Position numbers and translations under genes: made by a program. This document shows, one piece after another, positions 46,156 through 57,871 of a stretch of 64,000 nucleotides of DNA (positions within the stretch are counted from its first letter, which is position 1; each line of letters begins with the position of its first letter). This stretch comes from Pleurodeles waltl. Taxonomy: Eukaryota > Chordata > Amphibia > Caudata > Salamandridae. Location: positions 61,499,533 to 61,563,532 of the forward strand of contig NC_090444.1 in NCBI RefSeq assembly GCF_031143425.1, given 5' to 3'. The notes beneath the pieces are model-generated. The model was not told where the DNA came from and made no database searches. It saw nothing but the letters and a program-made list of their open reading frames with translations.

Positions 46156-46559
46156 GCACATATGGGTGCATTCTCAAATACTTGAAGTTTATCAAACATC
46201 ATCCTTCAAAAGCTGAAGAATAAAATATTTCTATAACCCAGGCCAGAGTTTGGAATTGAGCCCACCATAGCCATAAGCCTTGAAAGGTTTGACTAATCTT
46301 TTTTGATTTTGACACAAGTTCAACATTACTCCTCTGGTTATCCTGCCTTGGAGCATCTGTCAAAGGCTTAATCTACGAAGACGTCCTAAAGAACTGCCTA
46401 TCTCTTAGCAAACTAGTCTTTCTTAACTTGGTTTTAGATCCAAAGACAAAGCTGTTTTTTCCATTAAGCTTGACTGAGCCCTCAGGCATCTTTGTTTCAA
46501 TATTGGTGAGACATTAGACCACGTGTAACGATAGTCAGCTCCTACGCCAACAGTGATCG
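46156..46559. other. Unrecognised, possibly LINE-derived
   Basis: It adjoins a minus-strand LINE relic and may belong to its 3' part, but no motif is convincing. Confidence 0.3.
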
Positions 46560-46990
46560 AAGCATCATAAACATAGGGCCAGATCCACTGGCTTGGAGAG
46601 GTACCCATTCCTCTTGTGCTGGGTGGTCAGGAAGGGTTTGAACACATCAAGGCCTTTCCCTAATTCTCTACATCATCTCCAGATCCTCAATCAGGAGGGG
46701 AATAAAGCGGCGGGCAGCATGCCGACAGGTCAAGATCAAAAAGCATGGCCAAACGTCCTTCATGTAAAGATTAGCCAAAAGTATCAGAGTACAACCTCTA
46801 GGGCATCTTCAGTACCATCTTGATGGAAACCAGATCTATGGCAATCTAATGTATTGTTTGCAACCACATCATTTTTAAGTTGTCTCGCAACAGTTTTTTC
46901 AATGGCTTCACTGATGACTAGAAGGACAATAAGCCATCAACATTTGGTGGAATCTTGGATTTTTGAGCAATAAATATTATTAGTGGCAAA
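46560..46990 (-). pseudogene. LINE reverse-transcriptase relic, L2-like
   Basis: Minus-strand translation gives EKTVARQL near 46895, then LDCHRSGFHQDGTEDAL at about 46810-46850. These align by eye with the L2/CR1-type EK...QL and QSGFR.GH.TETAL motifs. The following LDLSAAFDTV position is degraded. Frames are broken, so it is dead. Confidence 0.55.
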
Positions 46991-47210
46991 GAGGTCCTCC
47001 ATGATGTCTTACAAATGTCTAAAAGAACAAACAAAATGCAAATGAGTACATTTGTACATTAGGGTCTCAACTCGGCCTGCGCTAATATCTTCCAAGAGAA
47101 AAAAAGGCCCCACTTAATTGGGATCTTGGGTTTATCTAAAGTGCTATGGTGCAATTTCTTGTTTTAGAAACTGTTTAAGCCATATATATTATATATTCAC
47201 TTAAAAAAAA
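46991..47210. other. AT-rich spacer
   Basis: Nothing recognised. Confidence 0.35.
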
Positions 47211-47500
47211 CAAAGGTTACAGGGGCGCTATAGTTAGGCTCACATTTTAAACATCCAAAACCATAGAAATTCAGCTGTCATAGTTAAAGTTATCTCAAGT
47301 AACTATAACTCATGCCCGAAGGTAACTATAACTCGCGCCCCTGCCATGCACAGTTTATTGTAAAAATGTTTTACTGCAAATATTACATTGATATTATCAA
47401 TGATGTTATCAAAGATGTCATGAATGCTGTAACTTGTGAGGTAATTAGCAGTGCATGGTGAGGCCACGCACCCCCCGCATTCAATTTGTTTAAACCCCGG
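47211..47500. repeat. Probable dispersed repeat with doubled GGTAACTATAACTC motif
   Basis: AGTAACTATAACTCATGCCC and GGTAACTATAACTCGCGCCC lie side by side (47299-47340), a short direct duplication. I recall a similar sequence in newt genomic DNA. Limits and class are unknown. Confidence 0.35.
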
Positions 47501-47940
47501 GGAGGTGGAGGACCCCTGGGGCTGCAAGGGGGCCGTGTGCTCCCCCACATTCAGTGCCAGGTAGCAGGGGAGGTAACAGTCCCCAGGGCTACGGGGGAAG
47601 CAGGTGGCCCTCCTGCATTGATAATTTCAGTGCACCTGAGACCTGGCCCACCCAAGGGATGCAAAGAAACAAGCTCGGGAGCCTACGCTTCTTTTTAAAA
47701 AGACTTTTTGGCAGATTCGCAGAAATATTTTTAAAAATGCTTTTTTGCTCTGGGGGGTCCCTTTGGTACAACAGCACCACAGTTAAGGGGTCAGGATGTC
47801 CCTTCCTTGGCCACTTTTCTTTTTTTTTCACAGTTTTGTCTGGGGTGCGGCTGATGCCGAGTCCCGACATGGCTGCTAACACTTCCTTGTTGAAGTGTTG
47901 GCAGCCAATCAGATCTCAGCACGAGATTGGAAGGGTTCGC
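47501..47940. other. Unrecognised non-coding sequence
   Basis: Moderately GC-rich. The 155-codon plus-strand frame (47554-48021) and 97-codon minus-strand frame overlap and show no domain. Confidence 0.35.
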
Positions 47941-48420
47941 AGAGCCTTCACATCCTTATATATAAAAATTTGGATTTTCTTTAATTTCTCAAAAACTACT
48001 CAATGGATTTACACCAAATAACAAAAAATCGCTCTCGGGACCAAGAGCTACCTTCCTGCCAAACTTGGTGTAATTCCGTCCAGTGGTTTACATGCTATTG
48101 CTATTTCAAATCCTTATGGAAAAATGCATGGGGGAAAAAGCGTTTTGGGATCCCCTCTTTTTCTCGGCCCCCACTTGATAGATCCCCCTGAAACTTTCTA
48201 TCAGGCGCTGAAGTGAGCGTCATATTTTTTGGGAAAATTTCATGAAGATTCATCAAACTGCGCTAAAGTTATTGGCAAAACAAAAAACGCCTTTTCTATA
48301 GAAACTAGGTCCTAACTATAACCACCTAGTGGCGGTTGCCACTAGCTAATACGTCATACAATATGCATATAATGATTGTGTGAAGAGATAGTCTCCAATT
48401 TCAAGCACGCCAATTTTTCC
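47941..48420. repeat. Probable interspersed repeat, unclassified
   Basis: Contains CTCAAAAACTACTCAATGGA and a doublet of the GGTGTAATTCCGTCCAGTGG type, features I associate with a dispersed newt repeat. Ends were not located. Confidence 0.35.
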
Positions 48421-48429
48421 AAAAATTAT

Positions 48430-48680
48430 TGTTCAAGGTGTTCTTCAGCTACAGTATCGTGTTGCTGAGACAGGCCCTAGCCTCGGTATAGCGCTGTGAA
48501 GGACGCCACCTGACAGGGGCCTCATCGCTTTGGAGACGATGCAGATTAAACTGTTGATTAACGGAGCTCCCTTGGGAAGGGAACGCCTGTAAAGCGCCTG
48601 TAAAGTGCCTGTAAAGAGCGCCCGAATACCTTTGGGTTGAATTTGCGTTAAATAAAACTGCAACAAACAAACAAAAAAAA
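48430..48680 (+). mobile_element. SINE-like retroposon with A-rich tail
   Basis: About 220 bp ending TTGCGTTAAATAAAACTGC followed by AACAAACAAACAAAAAAAA. Within it, AAGCGCCTGTAAAGTGCCTG shows a short internal repetition of CGCCTGTAAAG. No tRNA-like head is evident. The tail and AATAAA point to retroposition. Confidence 0.5.
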
Positions 48681-48702
48681 TGAATAAACTGCTAGATGAC
48701 TA

Positions 48703-48772
48703 AGGGCCATGTGTATGAACACTTTTTCCCATAGACACAGAATGGGTAAAAACCTTTGCTACATCTGGCCCT
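48703..48772. mobile_element. Very short MITE, about 70 bp
   Basis: AGGGCCATGTGTATGAACAC at the left and GCTACATCTGGCCCT at the right are inverted ends with AGGGCCA/TGGCCCT exact. The whole is a near-palindromic stub of a MITE. Confidence 0.65.
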
Positions 48773-49395
48773 CAGTGAAACCAGAGAGTCGCACTTCGCA
48801 TCGACGTGCATCGTAGGTGACGCAGGGAGATGAGGGCGTCTTTTCACCTTTAATCTTTAGTCTAAGTCCCCGAGGGCGGAAGCCTACGCGAATTAACATC
48901 CTCGCGGAATACATTGCCCGCCGAAGGATGCTCCGCGGAAATCAATCACCTCTGTTTGTACCGCGGGGCTCCTCTGGACGTCTTGCTCGAGGCTCTGATC
49001 TTAATTGCATCACTCAACCAGTATTCCTCAGCACTTCTAATCTTCACACTCACAGCGAATGGACTGAAACAAATGCAACATGACGATTGATTTTTTTTCT
49101 TTATTGAGTTTCAAGATTATTGGACGTATGTAAATGTGCACTGCTGATTCTTATAATGCTCATTATAAAAACAATGCATTTTAATGGCATACTTGTAGTT
49201 TCTAAGCATCTAAATTCAACAGGCGTTACAGTCACCACATTTAATGTTCTTTAATTTATCGAATTCGGGTAGATGAAAAGCTGCACTGGCCATGCTAGTT
49301 TGGAGCAATTGAACTACAGGAATTTTCAGCAAGCAGAATGTTGGAGCCAACGCAATATTGCATTTTGTGATTTGTGTGCTCCCATTCACACTGAG
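48773..49395. other. Unrecognised non-coding sequence
   Basis: No gene or repeat recognised. The CpG-rich piece at 48790-49010 has one 88-codon frame without features. Confidence 0.4.
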
Positions 49396-50400
49396 AAACA
49401 TAAGGTCTTTTTCGGGTCACGTTGGTGACTGTTTTCCTCTCCCCTGGTGTGTGGGCCTTGTACTGCTGTAAATCCTGCTCTTCCTATGCCTGTAGCCTTG
49501 CGTTGGTGATTGTTTGCTCTCCCCTGTGTATGTATGTGTACCTTGTATTACTATGAGCTCTGCACCTTTGTGCATCTCTAGACTTGTCTTGGTGATTGCC
49601 TCTTCTCATCTGTATTCTTGTGCCTTGTATTCTTGTAAGCTCAGTTCTTCCCTGTGTTTGTAGACCTCTATTGGGGTTGCTTGCTCTCCCTTGGTGTGTG
49701 GGTCGCGTAGAGCTGTAAGCTCTGCTTTTCCATTTTTCTGTAGACTTGTGATGGTGACTGTTTGCTGTTCCCTTTCTATGTATATGCACCTTGTATTACT
49801 GTGAGCTCTGCACTTTTGTATATCTCTAGACTTGTCTTGGTGATTGCCGCCTCTCATCTGTATTCCTGTTCCTTGTATTCTTGTAAGCTCAGTTCTCCCC
49901 TGTGTCTGTTGGGGTTGTTTGCTCTCCCCAGGTGTGTGGGCCTTGTACTACTGTGAGCTCTGCTCTTTCCTGTATCTCTAGACTTGTCTTGGTGATTGCC
50001 TGCTCTTATCTCTATTCCTGTGCCTTGTATTCTTGTAAGCTCAGTTTTTCCCTATGTGTGTAAACCTGCTTTGGTGATTGTTTGCTCTCCCCTGTGTATG
50101 TCTGCATGCCTTGTACTACTGTGAGCTCTGCACTTTCATGTATCTCTAGACTTGTCTTGGTGATTGCCTGCTTTCCTCTGTATCACTTTGCCTTGTATTG
50201 CTGCATGGTGAGGCCTGTGCTGCAGTGTGAGCTCTCTATGGGGTCTCCTTGCCTTGTACTGTTGTGAACTATGCTCGAATTTACCTCTGTAGAATTGTGT
50301 TGCTGTTCATGTGCATTCTCCTGTGTGTCCATGCCTTGTACTGTTGTAAGCTTTGCCCTGCCTGCTGGGTCTCAGTCCTGTTCAGCAGGGTGTGCGCTTT
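49396..50400. repeat. Compound tandem array, domain 1 (about 80-bp units)
   Basis: TTGGTGATTG-type words recur about every 75-90 bp (49429, 49504, 49590, 49748, 49837, 49988, 50071, 50157). The words CTCTCCCCTGTGT, CTTGTATTACTGTGAGCTCT and ATCTCTAGACTTGTCTTGG recur between them. About 10-12 diverged copies. It grades into the 38-bp domain, sharing CTCCCCTGTGT. Confidence 0.85.
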
Positions 50401-53400
50401 CCTCTGTGTATGCCTGCATTGTACAGCTCCCCTATTCTCCCCTGTGTGTGCATGTATTGCCCAGCTTCCCTGCTCTCTCCTGTGTGTGCATGCATTGTAC
50501 AGCTCCCCTATTCTCCCCTGTGTGTTCATGCATTGCCCAGCTTCTCTGCTCTCCCCTGTGAGTGCATTCATTGTCCAGCTCCCCTGTTCTCCCCTGTGTG
50601 TGCATGCAATGTCCAGCTCCCCTGTTCTCCCCTGTGTGTGCATGCAATGTCCAGCTCCCCTGCTCTCCCCTGTGAGTGCATGCATTGTCCAGCTCCCCTG
50701 CTCTCCCCTGTGTGTGCATGCATTGTCCAGCTACCCGCTCTACCCTGTGTGTGCATGCATTGCCCAGCTCCCCTGCTCTCACCTGTGTGTGTGTGCATTG
50801 CCCCGCACCCGTCCTCTCCCTTGTGTGTGTTTATGCATTGTCCGGCTCCCCTGTTCTCCCCTGTGTGTGCATGCATTGCCCACCTCCCCTGTGCTCCCCT
50901 GTGTGTGCATGCACTGTCCAGCTCCCAGCTCTCCTGTGTGTGCATGCATAGTCCAGCTCCCCTGCTCTCCCCTGTGTGTCAACGCATTGTCCAGCTCCCC
51001 TGTGAGTGCATGTATTGTTCACCTCCCCTGCTCTCCCCTGTGTGTGCATGCATTGTCCAGCTCCCCTGCTTACCCCTGTGTATGCGTGCATTGTCCAGCT
51101 CCCCTGCCCTTCCCTGGGTGTGCATGCATTGTCCAGCTCCCCTGCTCCCCCTGTGTGTGCATGCATTGTCCAACTCCCCTGCTCTCCTCTGTGTGTGCAT
51201 ACATTGTCCAGCTCCCCTGCTCTCATCTGTGTGTGTTTGTGCATTGCCCGGCACCCCTGCTCTCCCCTGTGAGTGCATGCATTGCCCAGCTACTCTGCTC
51301 TCCCCTGTGTGTGCATGCATTGCCCATCTCCCCTGTTCTCCCCTGTGTGTGCATGCATTGTCCAGCTCCCCGCTCTACCCTGTGTGTGCATGCATTGCTC
51401 AGCTTCCCTGCTCTCACCTGTGTGTGTGTGCATTGTACAGCTCCCCTATTCTCCCCTGTGTGTGCATCTATTGCCCAGCTTCCCTGCTCTCCACTGTGTG
51501 TGCATGCATTGTACAGCTCTCCTGTTCTCCCCTGTGTGTGCATGCATTGCCCAGCTTCTCTGCTCTCCCCTGTGAGTGCATGCATTGTCCAGCTCCCCTT
51601 TTCTCCCCTGTGTGTGCATGCAATGTCCAGCTCCCCTGTTCGCCCCTGTGTGTGCATGCAATGTCCAGCTCCCCTGCTCTTCCCTGTGAGTGCATGCATT
51701 GTCCAGCTCTCCTGTTCTCCCCTGGGTGTGCATGCAATGTCCAGCTCCCCTGCTCTCCCCTGTGCGTGCATGCATTGTCCAGCTACCCACTTTACCCTGT
51801 GTGTGCATGCATTGCCCAGCTCCCCTGCTCTCACCTGTGTGTGTGTGCATTGCCCCGCACCCGTCCTCTCCCTTGGGTGTGTGTATGTATTGTCCTGCTC
51901 CCCTGTTCTCCCCTGTGTGTGCATGCATTGCCCACCTCCCCTGTGCTCCCCTGTGTGTGCATGCACTGTCCAGCTCCCAGCTCTCCTGTGTGTGCATGCA
52001 TAGTCCAGCTCCCCTGCTCTCCCCTGTGTTTGAATGCATTGTCCAGCTCCCCTGTGAGTGCATGTATTGTTCACCTCCCCTGCTCTCCCCTGTGTGTGCA
52101 TGCATTGTCCAGCTCCCCGGCTTACCCCTGTGTATGCGTGCATTGTCCAGCTCCCCAGCGCTTCCCTGTGTGTGCATGAATTGTCCAGCTCCCCTGCTCC
52201 AACCTGTGTGTGCATGCATTGTCCAGCTCCCCAGCTCTCCTCTGTGTGTGCATACATTGTCCAGCTCCCCTGCTCTCATCTGTGTGTGTTTGTGCATTGC
52301 CCAGCACCCCTGCTCTCCCCTGTGAGTGCATGCATTGGCCAGCTCCCCTGCTCTCCCCTGTGTGTGCATGCATTGCCCATTGCCCCTGTTCTCCGCTGTG
52401 TGTGCATGCACTGTCCAGCTCCGCACTCTCCCCTGTGTGTGCATGCATAGTCCAGCTCCCCTGCTCTCCCCTCTGTGTGCATGCATTGTCCAGCTCCCCT
52501 GTGTGTGCATGCATTGTTCACCTCCCCTGCTCTCCTCTGTGTGTGGAGGCATTGTCCAGCTCCCTTGTGCTCCCCTGTGTGTGCATGGATTGCTCAGCTC
52601 CCCTGCTCTCCCCTCTGTGTGCATGCATACTCCCCCTGCCCTGCTCACCCCTGTGAGTGCATGCATTGTCATCCTCCCCTGCTCTCCCCTGTGAGTGCAT
52701 GCATTGCCGAGTTTCCTCTGTGAGTGCAGCCATTGCCCAGCTGTCCTGTGTGCCTCAGTCCTGTGCCGCACAGTAAGCACTCCACTGTGTGTGCATGCAT
52801 TGTCCAGCTCCCCTGCTCTCCCCTGTGAGTGTAGGCATTGTCCACCTCCCCTGCTCTCCCCTGTGTGTGTATGCATTGCCAAGATCTCCTGCTCGTCCCT
52901 GTGTGTGCATGCATTGCCCAGCTCTCCTGTGCTCCCCTGTGTGTGCATGCATTGTCCAGCTCCCCTGTGAGTGTATGCATTGCCCAGCTCTCCTGTGCTC
53001 TCCTGTGCTCCCCTGTTTGTGCATGCATTGTGCAGCTCCCCTGTGTGTACATGCATTGCCCAGCTCTCCTGCTCTCACCTGTGTGTGCATGCATTGTCCA
53101 GCTCCCCTGTGTGTGCATGCATTGCCCAGCTCTCCTGCGCTCCCCTGTGTGTGCATGCATTGTCCAGCTCCCCTGTGTCTGCATGCACTGCCCAGCTCTC
53201 CTGCTCTCCCCTGTGTGTGCATGCATTGTCCAGCTCCCCTGTGTCTGCATGCACTGCCCAGCTCTCCTGCTCTCTCCTGTGTGTGCATGCATTGTCCAGC
53301 CCCCCTGTGAGTGCATGCATTGCCCAGCTCTCCTGTGCTCCCCTATGTGTGCATGCATTGTCCAGCTCCACTGTGTGTGCATGCACTGCCCAGCTCTCCT

Positions 53401-54660
53401 GCTCTCCCCTGTGTGTGCATGCATTGTCCAGCTTCCCTGTGAGTGCATGCATTGCCCAGATCCCGTGCTCTCCCCGGTGAGTGCAGCCATTTCCCAGATG
53501 TCCTGTGTGCCTCAGTCTTGTGCCGCACAGTAAGCACTCCACTGTATGTGCATGCATTGTCCACCTCCCCTGCTCTCCCCTGTGTGTGCATGCATTGTCC
53601 ATCTTCCCTGCTCTCCCCTGTGTGTGTATGCATTGCGCAGCTCTCCTGCTCTCCCCTGTATGTGTATGCATTGCCCAGCTCTCCTGCTCTCCCCTGTGTG
53701 TGCATGCATTGTCCAGCTCCCCTGTGAGTGCATGCATTGCCCAGCTCTCCTGCTCTCCCCTGTGAGTGCATGCATTGCCCAGCTCCTCTGCTCTCCCGTC
53801 GTGTGCATGCATTGTCCAGCTACCCTGTGAGTGCATCCATTGCCCAGCTCCCCTGCTCTCCCTGTGTGTGCATGCATTGTCCAGCTCCCTTGTGCTCCGC
53901 TGTGTGTGCATGCATTGCCCAGCTCCTCTGCTCTCCCCTGTGTGTGCATGCATTGTCCAGCTCCCTGTGAGTGCATGCATTGCCCAGCTCTCCTGCTCTC
54001 CCGCTCTCCCCTGTGAGTGCATGCATTGCCCAGCTCTCCTGCTCTCCCTGTGTGTGCATGCATTGTCCAGCTCCCCTGTGAGTGCATGCATTGCCCAGCT
54101 CTCCTGCTCTCCCCTGTGAGTGCATGCATTGCCCAGCTTCTCTGCTCTCCTGTCGTGTGCATGCATTGTCCAGCTACCCTGTGAGTGCATCCATTGCCCA
54201 GCTCCCCTGCTCTCCCTGTGTGTGCATGCATTGTCCAGCTCCCTTGTGCTCCCCTGTGTGTGCATGCATTGCCCAGCTCCTCTGCTCTCCCCTGTGTGTG
54301 CATGCATTGTCCAGCTCCCCTGTGAGTGCATGCATTGCCCAGCTCCTCTGCTCTCCCCTGTGTGTGCATGCATTGCCCAGCTCCTCTGCTCTCCCCTGTG
54401 TGTGCATGCATTGCCCAGCTCTCCTGCTCTCCACTGTGAGTGCATGCATTGCCCAGCTCTCCTGCTCTCCCCTGTGTGTGCTTGCATTGTCCAGCTCCCC
54501 TGTGAGTGCATGCATTGCCCAGCTCTCCTGCTCTCCCCTGTGTGTGCATGCATTGCCCAGCTCCTCTGCTCTCCCCGGTAAGTGCAGCCATTTCCCAGCT
54601 GTCTTGTGTGCCTCAGTCGTGTGCCGCACAGTAAGCACTCATCTGTGTCTGCATGCATTG
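50401..54660. repeat. Compound tandem array, domain 2 (38-bp units)
   Basis: About 110 copies of a 38-bp unit reading CTCCCCTGTGTGTGCATGCA then TTGTCCAGCTCCCCTGCT. Landmark blocks recur at larger spacing: CATTGTACAGCTCCCCTATT at 50417 and 51431 (1,014 bp), and CATTGCCCCGCACCC at 50796 and 51848 (1,052 bp). GCCGCACAGTAAGCAC occurs at 52765, 53522 and 54623. The consensus unit has no stop codon in any of six frames, so very long frames (up to 608 codons plus, 538 codons minus) run through it. They are repeat by-products. Confidence 0.95.
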
Positions 54661-56565
54661 TCCACCTGCCTGCTCTCCCCTGTGTCTGCATGGCTATTGG
54701 CTTGTACCGCTGTGAGCTCTGCCCAGTCTACGTCTGCCTGCCTTGCATGGCTGTAAACTCTGTCCTCCTCTTTGTATAAGTGGTCTGTGTCTTCCTGTCT
54801 TGCCTTGTACTGCTGTAAGGTCTGTCCTCCCCTTGCATCCACGGTCTGTGTCTGCCTCGCACTGATGCAAGGTCTGTCTTCCCCTGTGTATCAGTGGCCT
54901 GTGTCTTCCTGTCTTGCCTTGTACTGCTGTAAACTTCTCTCCCCTGTGTTTCTCAGAACTGAGTGGTAGAGCGTTAGTTGTCCTGTCTGTCTGTCTTGCA
55001 CAGCTGTAACCTCTGTCCTCTTTGTATCCAGTGCCTGTGTCTGCCTGTCTTGCCTTGTACAGCTGTAACCTCTGTCCTCCCCTGTGTATCCAAGGCCTGT
55101 GTCTGCCTGTCCTCCTTGTACAGCTGTAAGCTCCGCTCTCCCCTGTGTGCCAGGGCCTGTGTCTGTCTGTCAGGCCTTATAGCGCTGTAAGCCCTGTCCT
55201 CCCCTGTGTATCCAGGGTTTGTGCCTGCCTGTTCTGGCTGGTACAGTTATACGGTCTACTCTCTCCTGTGTATTTAGTGTCTGTCTGAATGTCTTCTACA
55301 GCTGTAACCTCTGTCCTCCCCTTTGTATCTAGTGCCTGTGTCTGCCGTCTTGTACAGCTGTAACCCGTGCTCTCACCTGTGTATCCAGGGTCTGTGCCTG
55401 CCTGTCCTGCCGTGTACAGCTGTAAGCTCTGATCTCCCCTGTGTGTCACAGTCCTGTTCTGCAGTCAGTGTACTCTCCCTTGCGTCTGCCTGTCCTGCCT
55501 TGTACAGCTGTGTATCCAGGGCCTGTGTCTGCCTGTCCTGCCTTGTACAGCTGTGTATCCAAGGTCTGTGTCTGCCCATCCTGCCTTGTAGAGCTGTGTA
55601 TCAGGGACTGTGTCTGCCTGTCCTGCCTTGTACTTCTGTAAGCCCTGTCCTTCCCTGTGTGTCACAGTCCTGCTCTGCAGACAGTGTACTCTCCCCTGTG
55701 TCTGCATGTCCTGCCTTGTACAGCAGTGAGCCCTGTCCTCCCCTGTGTATCAGGGCCTGTATCTGCCTGTCCTGCCTTGTAGAGCTATAGGCTCTGTCCT
55801 CCCCTGTGTATTCAGGGCCTGTGCCTGCCTGTCCTGCCTTGTTCTTCTGTAAGCTCTGCTCTCCCCTGTGTACCAGGGCCTGTGACTGCCTGTCCTGCCT
55901 TGTTCTTCTGTAAGCCCTGCCCTCCCCTGTGTGTCACAGTCCTGCTCTGCAGACGGTGTACTCTCCCCTGTGTCTGCCTGTCCTTCCTTGTACAGCTGCA
56001 AGCTCTGCTCTCCCCTGTGTACCAGGGCCTGTGTCTGCCTGTCCTTCCTTGTACAGCTGTGTATCCAAGGTCTGTGTCTGCCTGTCCTTCCTTGTACAGC
56101 TGTGTGTCCAGGGTCTGTGTCTGCCTGTCCTGCCTTGTACTTCTGTAAGCCCTGTCCTCCCCTGTGTGTCACAGCCCTGCTCTGCAGACAGTGTACTCTC
56201 CCCTGTGCCTGCCTGTCCTACCTTGTACAGCTGAGTGCCCAGGGTCTGTATCTGCCTGTCCTGCCTTGTACAACTATAAGCTCTGTCCTCCCCTGTGTAT
56301 CAGGGCCTGTGCCTGCCTGTCCTGCCTTGTACAGCTGTGTACCAGGGCCTGTGTCTGCCTGTCCTGTCTTGTACAGCTGTATATCCAGGGTCTGTGTCTG
56401 CCTGTAGTGTACAGCTGTAAGCTCTGCTCTCCCCTGTGTCCAGGGTCTGTGTCTGCCTGTCCTGCCTTGTACAGCTGTAAGCTCTGTCCTCCCCTGTGTG
56501 TCACAGCCCTGCTCTGCAGACGGTGTACTCTCCCCTGTCTCTGCCTGTCTTGTCCTGTTCAAGGC
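54661..56565. repeat. Compound tandem array, domain 3 (about 62-bp units)
   Basis: Units of about 62 bp read TGTGTCTGCCTGTCCTGCCT, TGTACAGCTGTAAGCTCTG and TCCTCCCCTGTGTATCCAGG. The marker CACAG(T/C)CCTGCTCTGCAGAC appears at about 55447, 55663, 55935, 56170 and 56502, a variable higher-order spacing of 216-332 bp. The unit shares CTCCCCTGTGT with domains 1 and 2. Confidence 0.92.
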
Positions 56566-56959
56566 TGCTCAGAGCAGGAAGCTGCCCTGGCCATGTCAGC
56601 AAGTCTTGTCTTATTAATTTCAAGCTCCTGTGATGGCCTTTCTTGGGTGATTGCCAGCGGTGCTGTGCCTACTGTCAGTAAAACACACAGCGTGAAACCT
56701 GACCTAAGTGCCGTCTTGTCTGCCTGCCAGGCTAGGCTTCACCCAGCATCTCCCTGGAGACCTGTGGGGTATTAAAGGACTTGAACCAAAGCAGATCAAA
56801 GCACAGAAAATCAGAAAAGCAAGACAAATGTCATAAATCCTGGAGAGCGTGGGTCTGAGCCTGAGGCGGCGATGGGATGCGTCCTTGCTATCCTTGGACA
56901 TCACCTGGGCATGCGCCGTCCCGTCCTGCGGACCATGTTATACAAAGTGCTTGTGCGAC
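56566..56959. other. Unrecognised spacer
   Basis: No gene or repeat recognised. Confidence 0.4.
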
Positions 56960-57447
56960 CCCTTCTGTAATACAGATAGTGCGTGCGCACATATATCGGG
57001 AGTGCTATCACCGTAGCGTGTTCCCTCATTTGCATGGGGGTGTGGCCCATGCAAATGAGGGAATCCCTTTCCCTCTGTGCCCACGCTGTCTCATACATGT
57101 GGGCGCAGAGGCAAAGAAGCTGTCTGGAGGGGGAAGAGGAGGTCCTATGGATTCCCCCAACACTCCTTTGCAGGTGGGTGCAGTCACTCACTGCACCCGC
57201 CTGCAAGGGGACCGCTAAACCCCCTTAAAAGTGCAGGCGGGTTGCCGACTGCGCAGTGAAACACAGAGCAGCTGCTTTAAAGACACTCAGTTTTTCACTT
57301 GAATGCGCTGCTCTGCACGAGTTTGTGGCTGCCCTAGGGGCAGCGCATTCAAAGTAATGGGGCTCACCTTCTTTGTTTGCAACTGGCGTATCTGTTGCAA
57401 GGTGCGTCGTGGTGCAGAGAAAGTGCGCCATATGTGTAATAGGGCCC
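56960..57447. mobile_element. MITE-like element with internal hairpins
   Basis: CTGTAATACAGATAGTGCG at the left and GCGCCATATGTGTAATAGGG at the right are imperfect inverted ends. Inside, TTCCCTCATTTGCATGGG pairs with CCCATGCAAATGAGGGAA (57019-57063), a strong hairpin. Other short pairs such as GGGTGCAGT/ACTGCACCC follow. No credible frame. Confidence 0.6.
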
Positions 57448-57779
57448 ATGGTGTGTACTGTGCTTGAAGCACCCACTGGCAATGCGTGTTCTGAGGCGGG
57501 CCAAGGAATACATGCATTACATATGGGCACCAATGGTCGTGAGCCTGGTGATACTCATCCCCTTGGCACGATGGACACACAGAGGGCTTTGCCACCTGAG
57601 TTCAATGGCAGGGGCAAGGGGGTGAAACATGGTAGTGTATCTGGACAGGGGTGCCCACTCCAATGTGCATTTGTGATGAAGGGGGTGCCACAGCTGTCTT
57701 GCAAGATGGGCCTGAGAGAAATGTGACACACGGCCATGGAGGGGAAACACACCGGGTATCTGATGCCAACATACACAGA
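57448..57779. other. Unrecognised non-coding sequence
   Basis: No gene or repeat recognised. Overlapping frames on both strands lack features. Confidence 0.35.
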
Positions 57780-57871
57780 GTAACTGAAGTACGACAATAC
57801 ATTCATGGCAACACAATGAAACAAGACTGTAAAAATAGCAACTGAATAAAACAAGACAAAACATATATTAT
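57780..57871. repeat. 32-33-bp minisatellite, left part
   Basis: Diverged units containing AACTGAATAAAACAAGACAA. This is the same repeat as 60721-61296, separated from it by the inserted 2.85-kb unit. Confidence 0.85.

Noticed and set aside
50249..54691. Open frames of 344-608 codons on both strands, Cys/Pro-rich or His/Thr/Gly-rich
   Set aside because: They overlap each other in several frames and follow a 38-bp tandem unit that simply lacks stop codons. There are no start context, splice or domain features.
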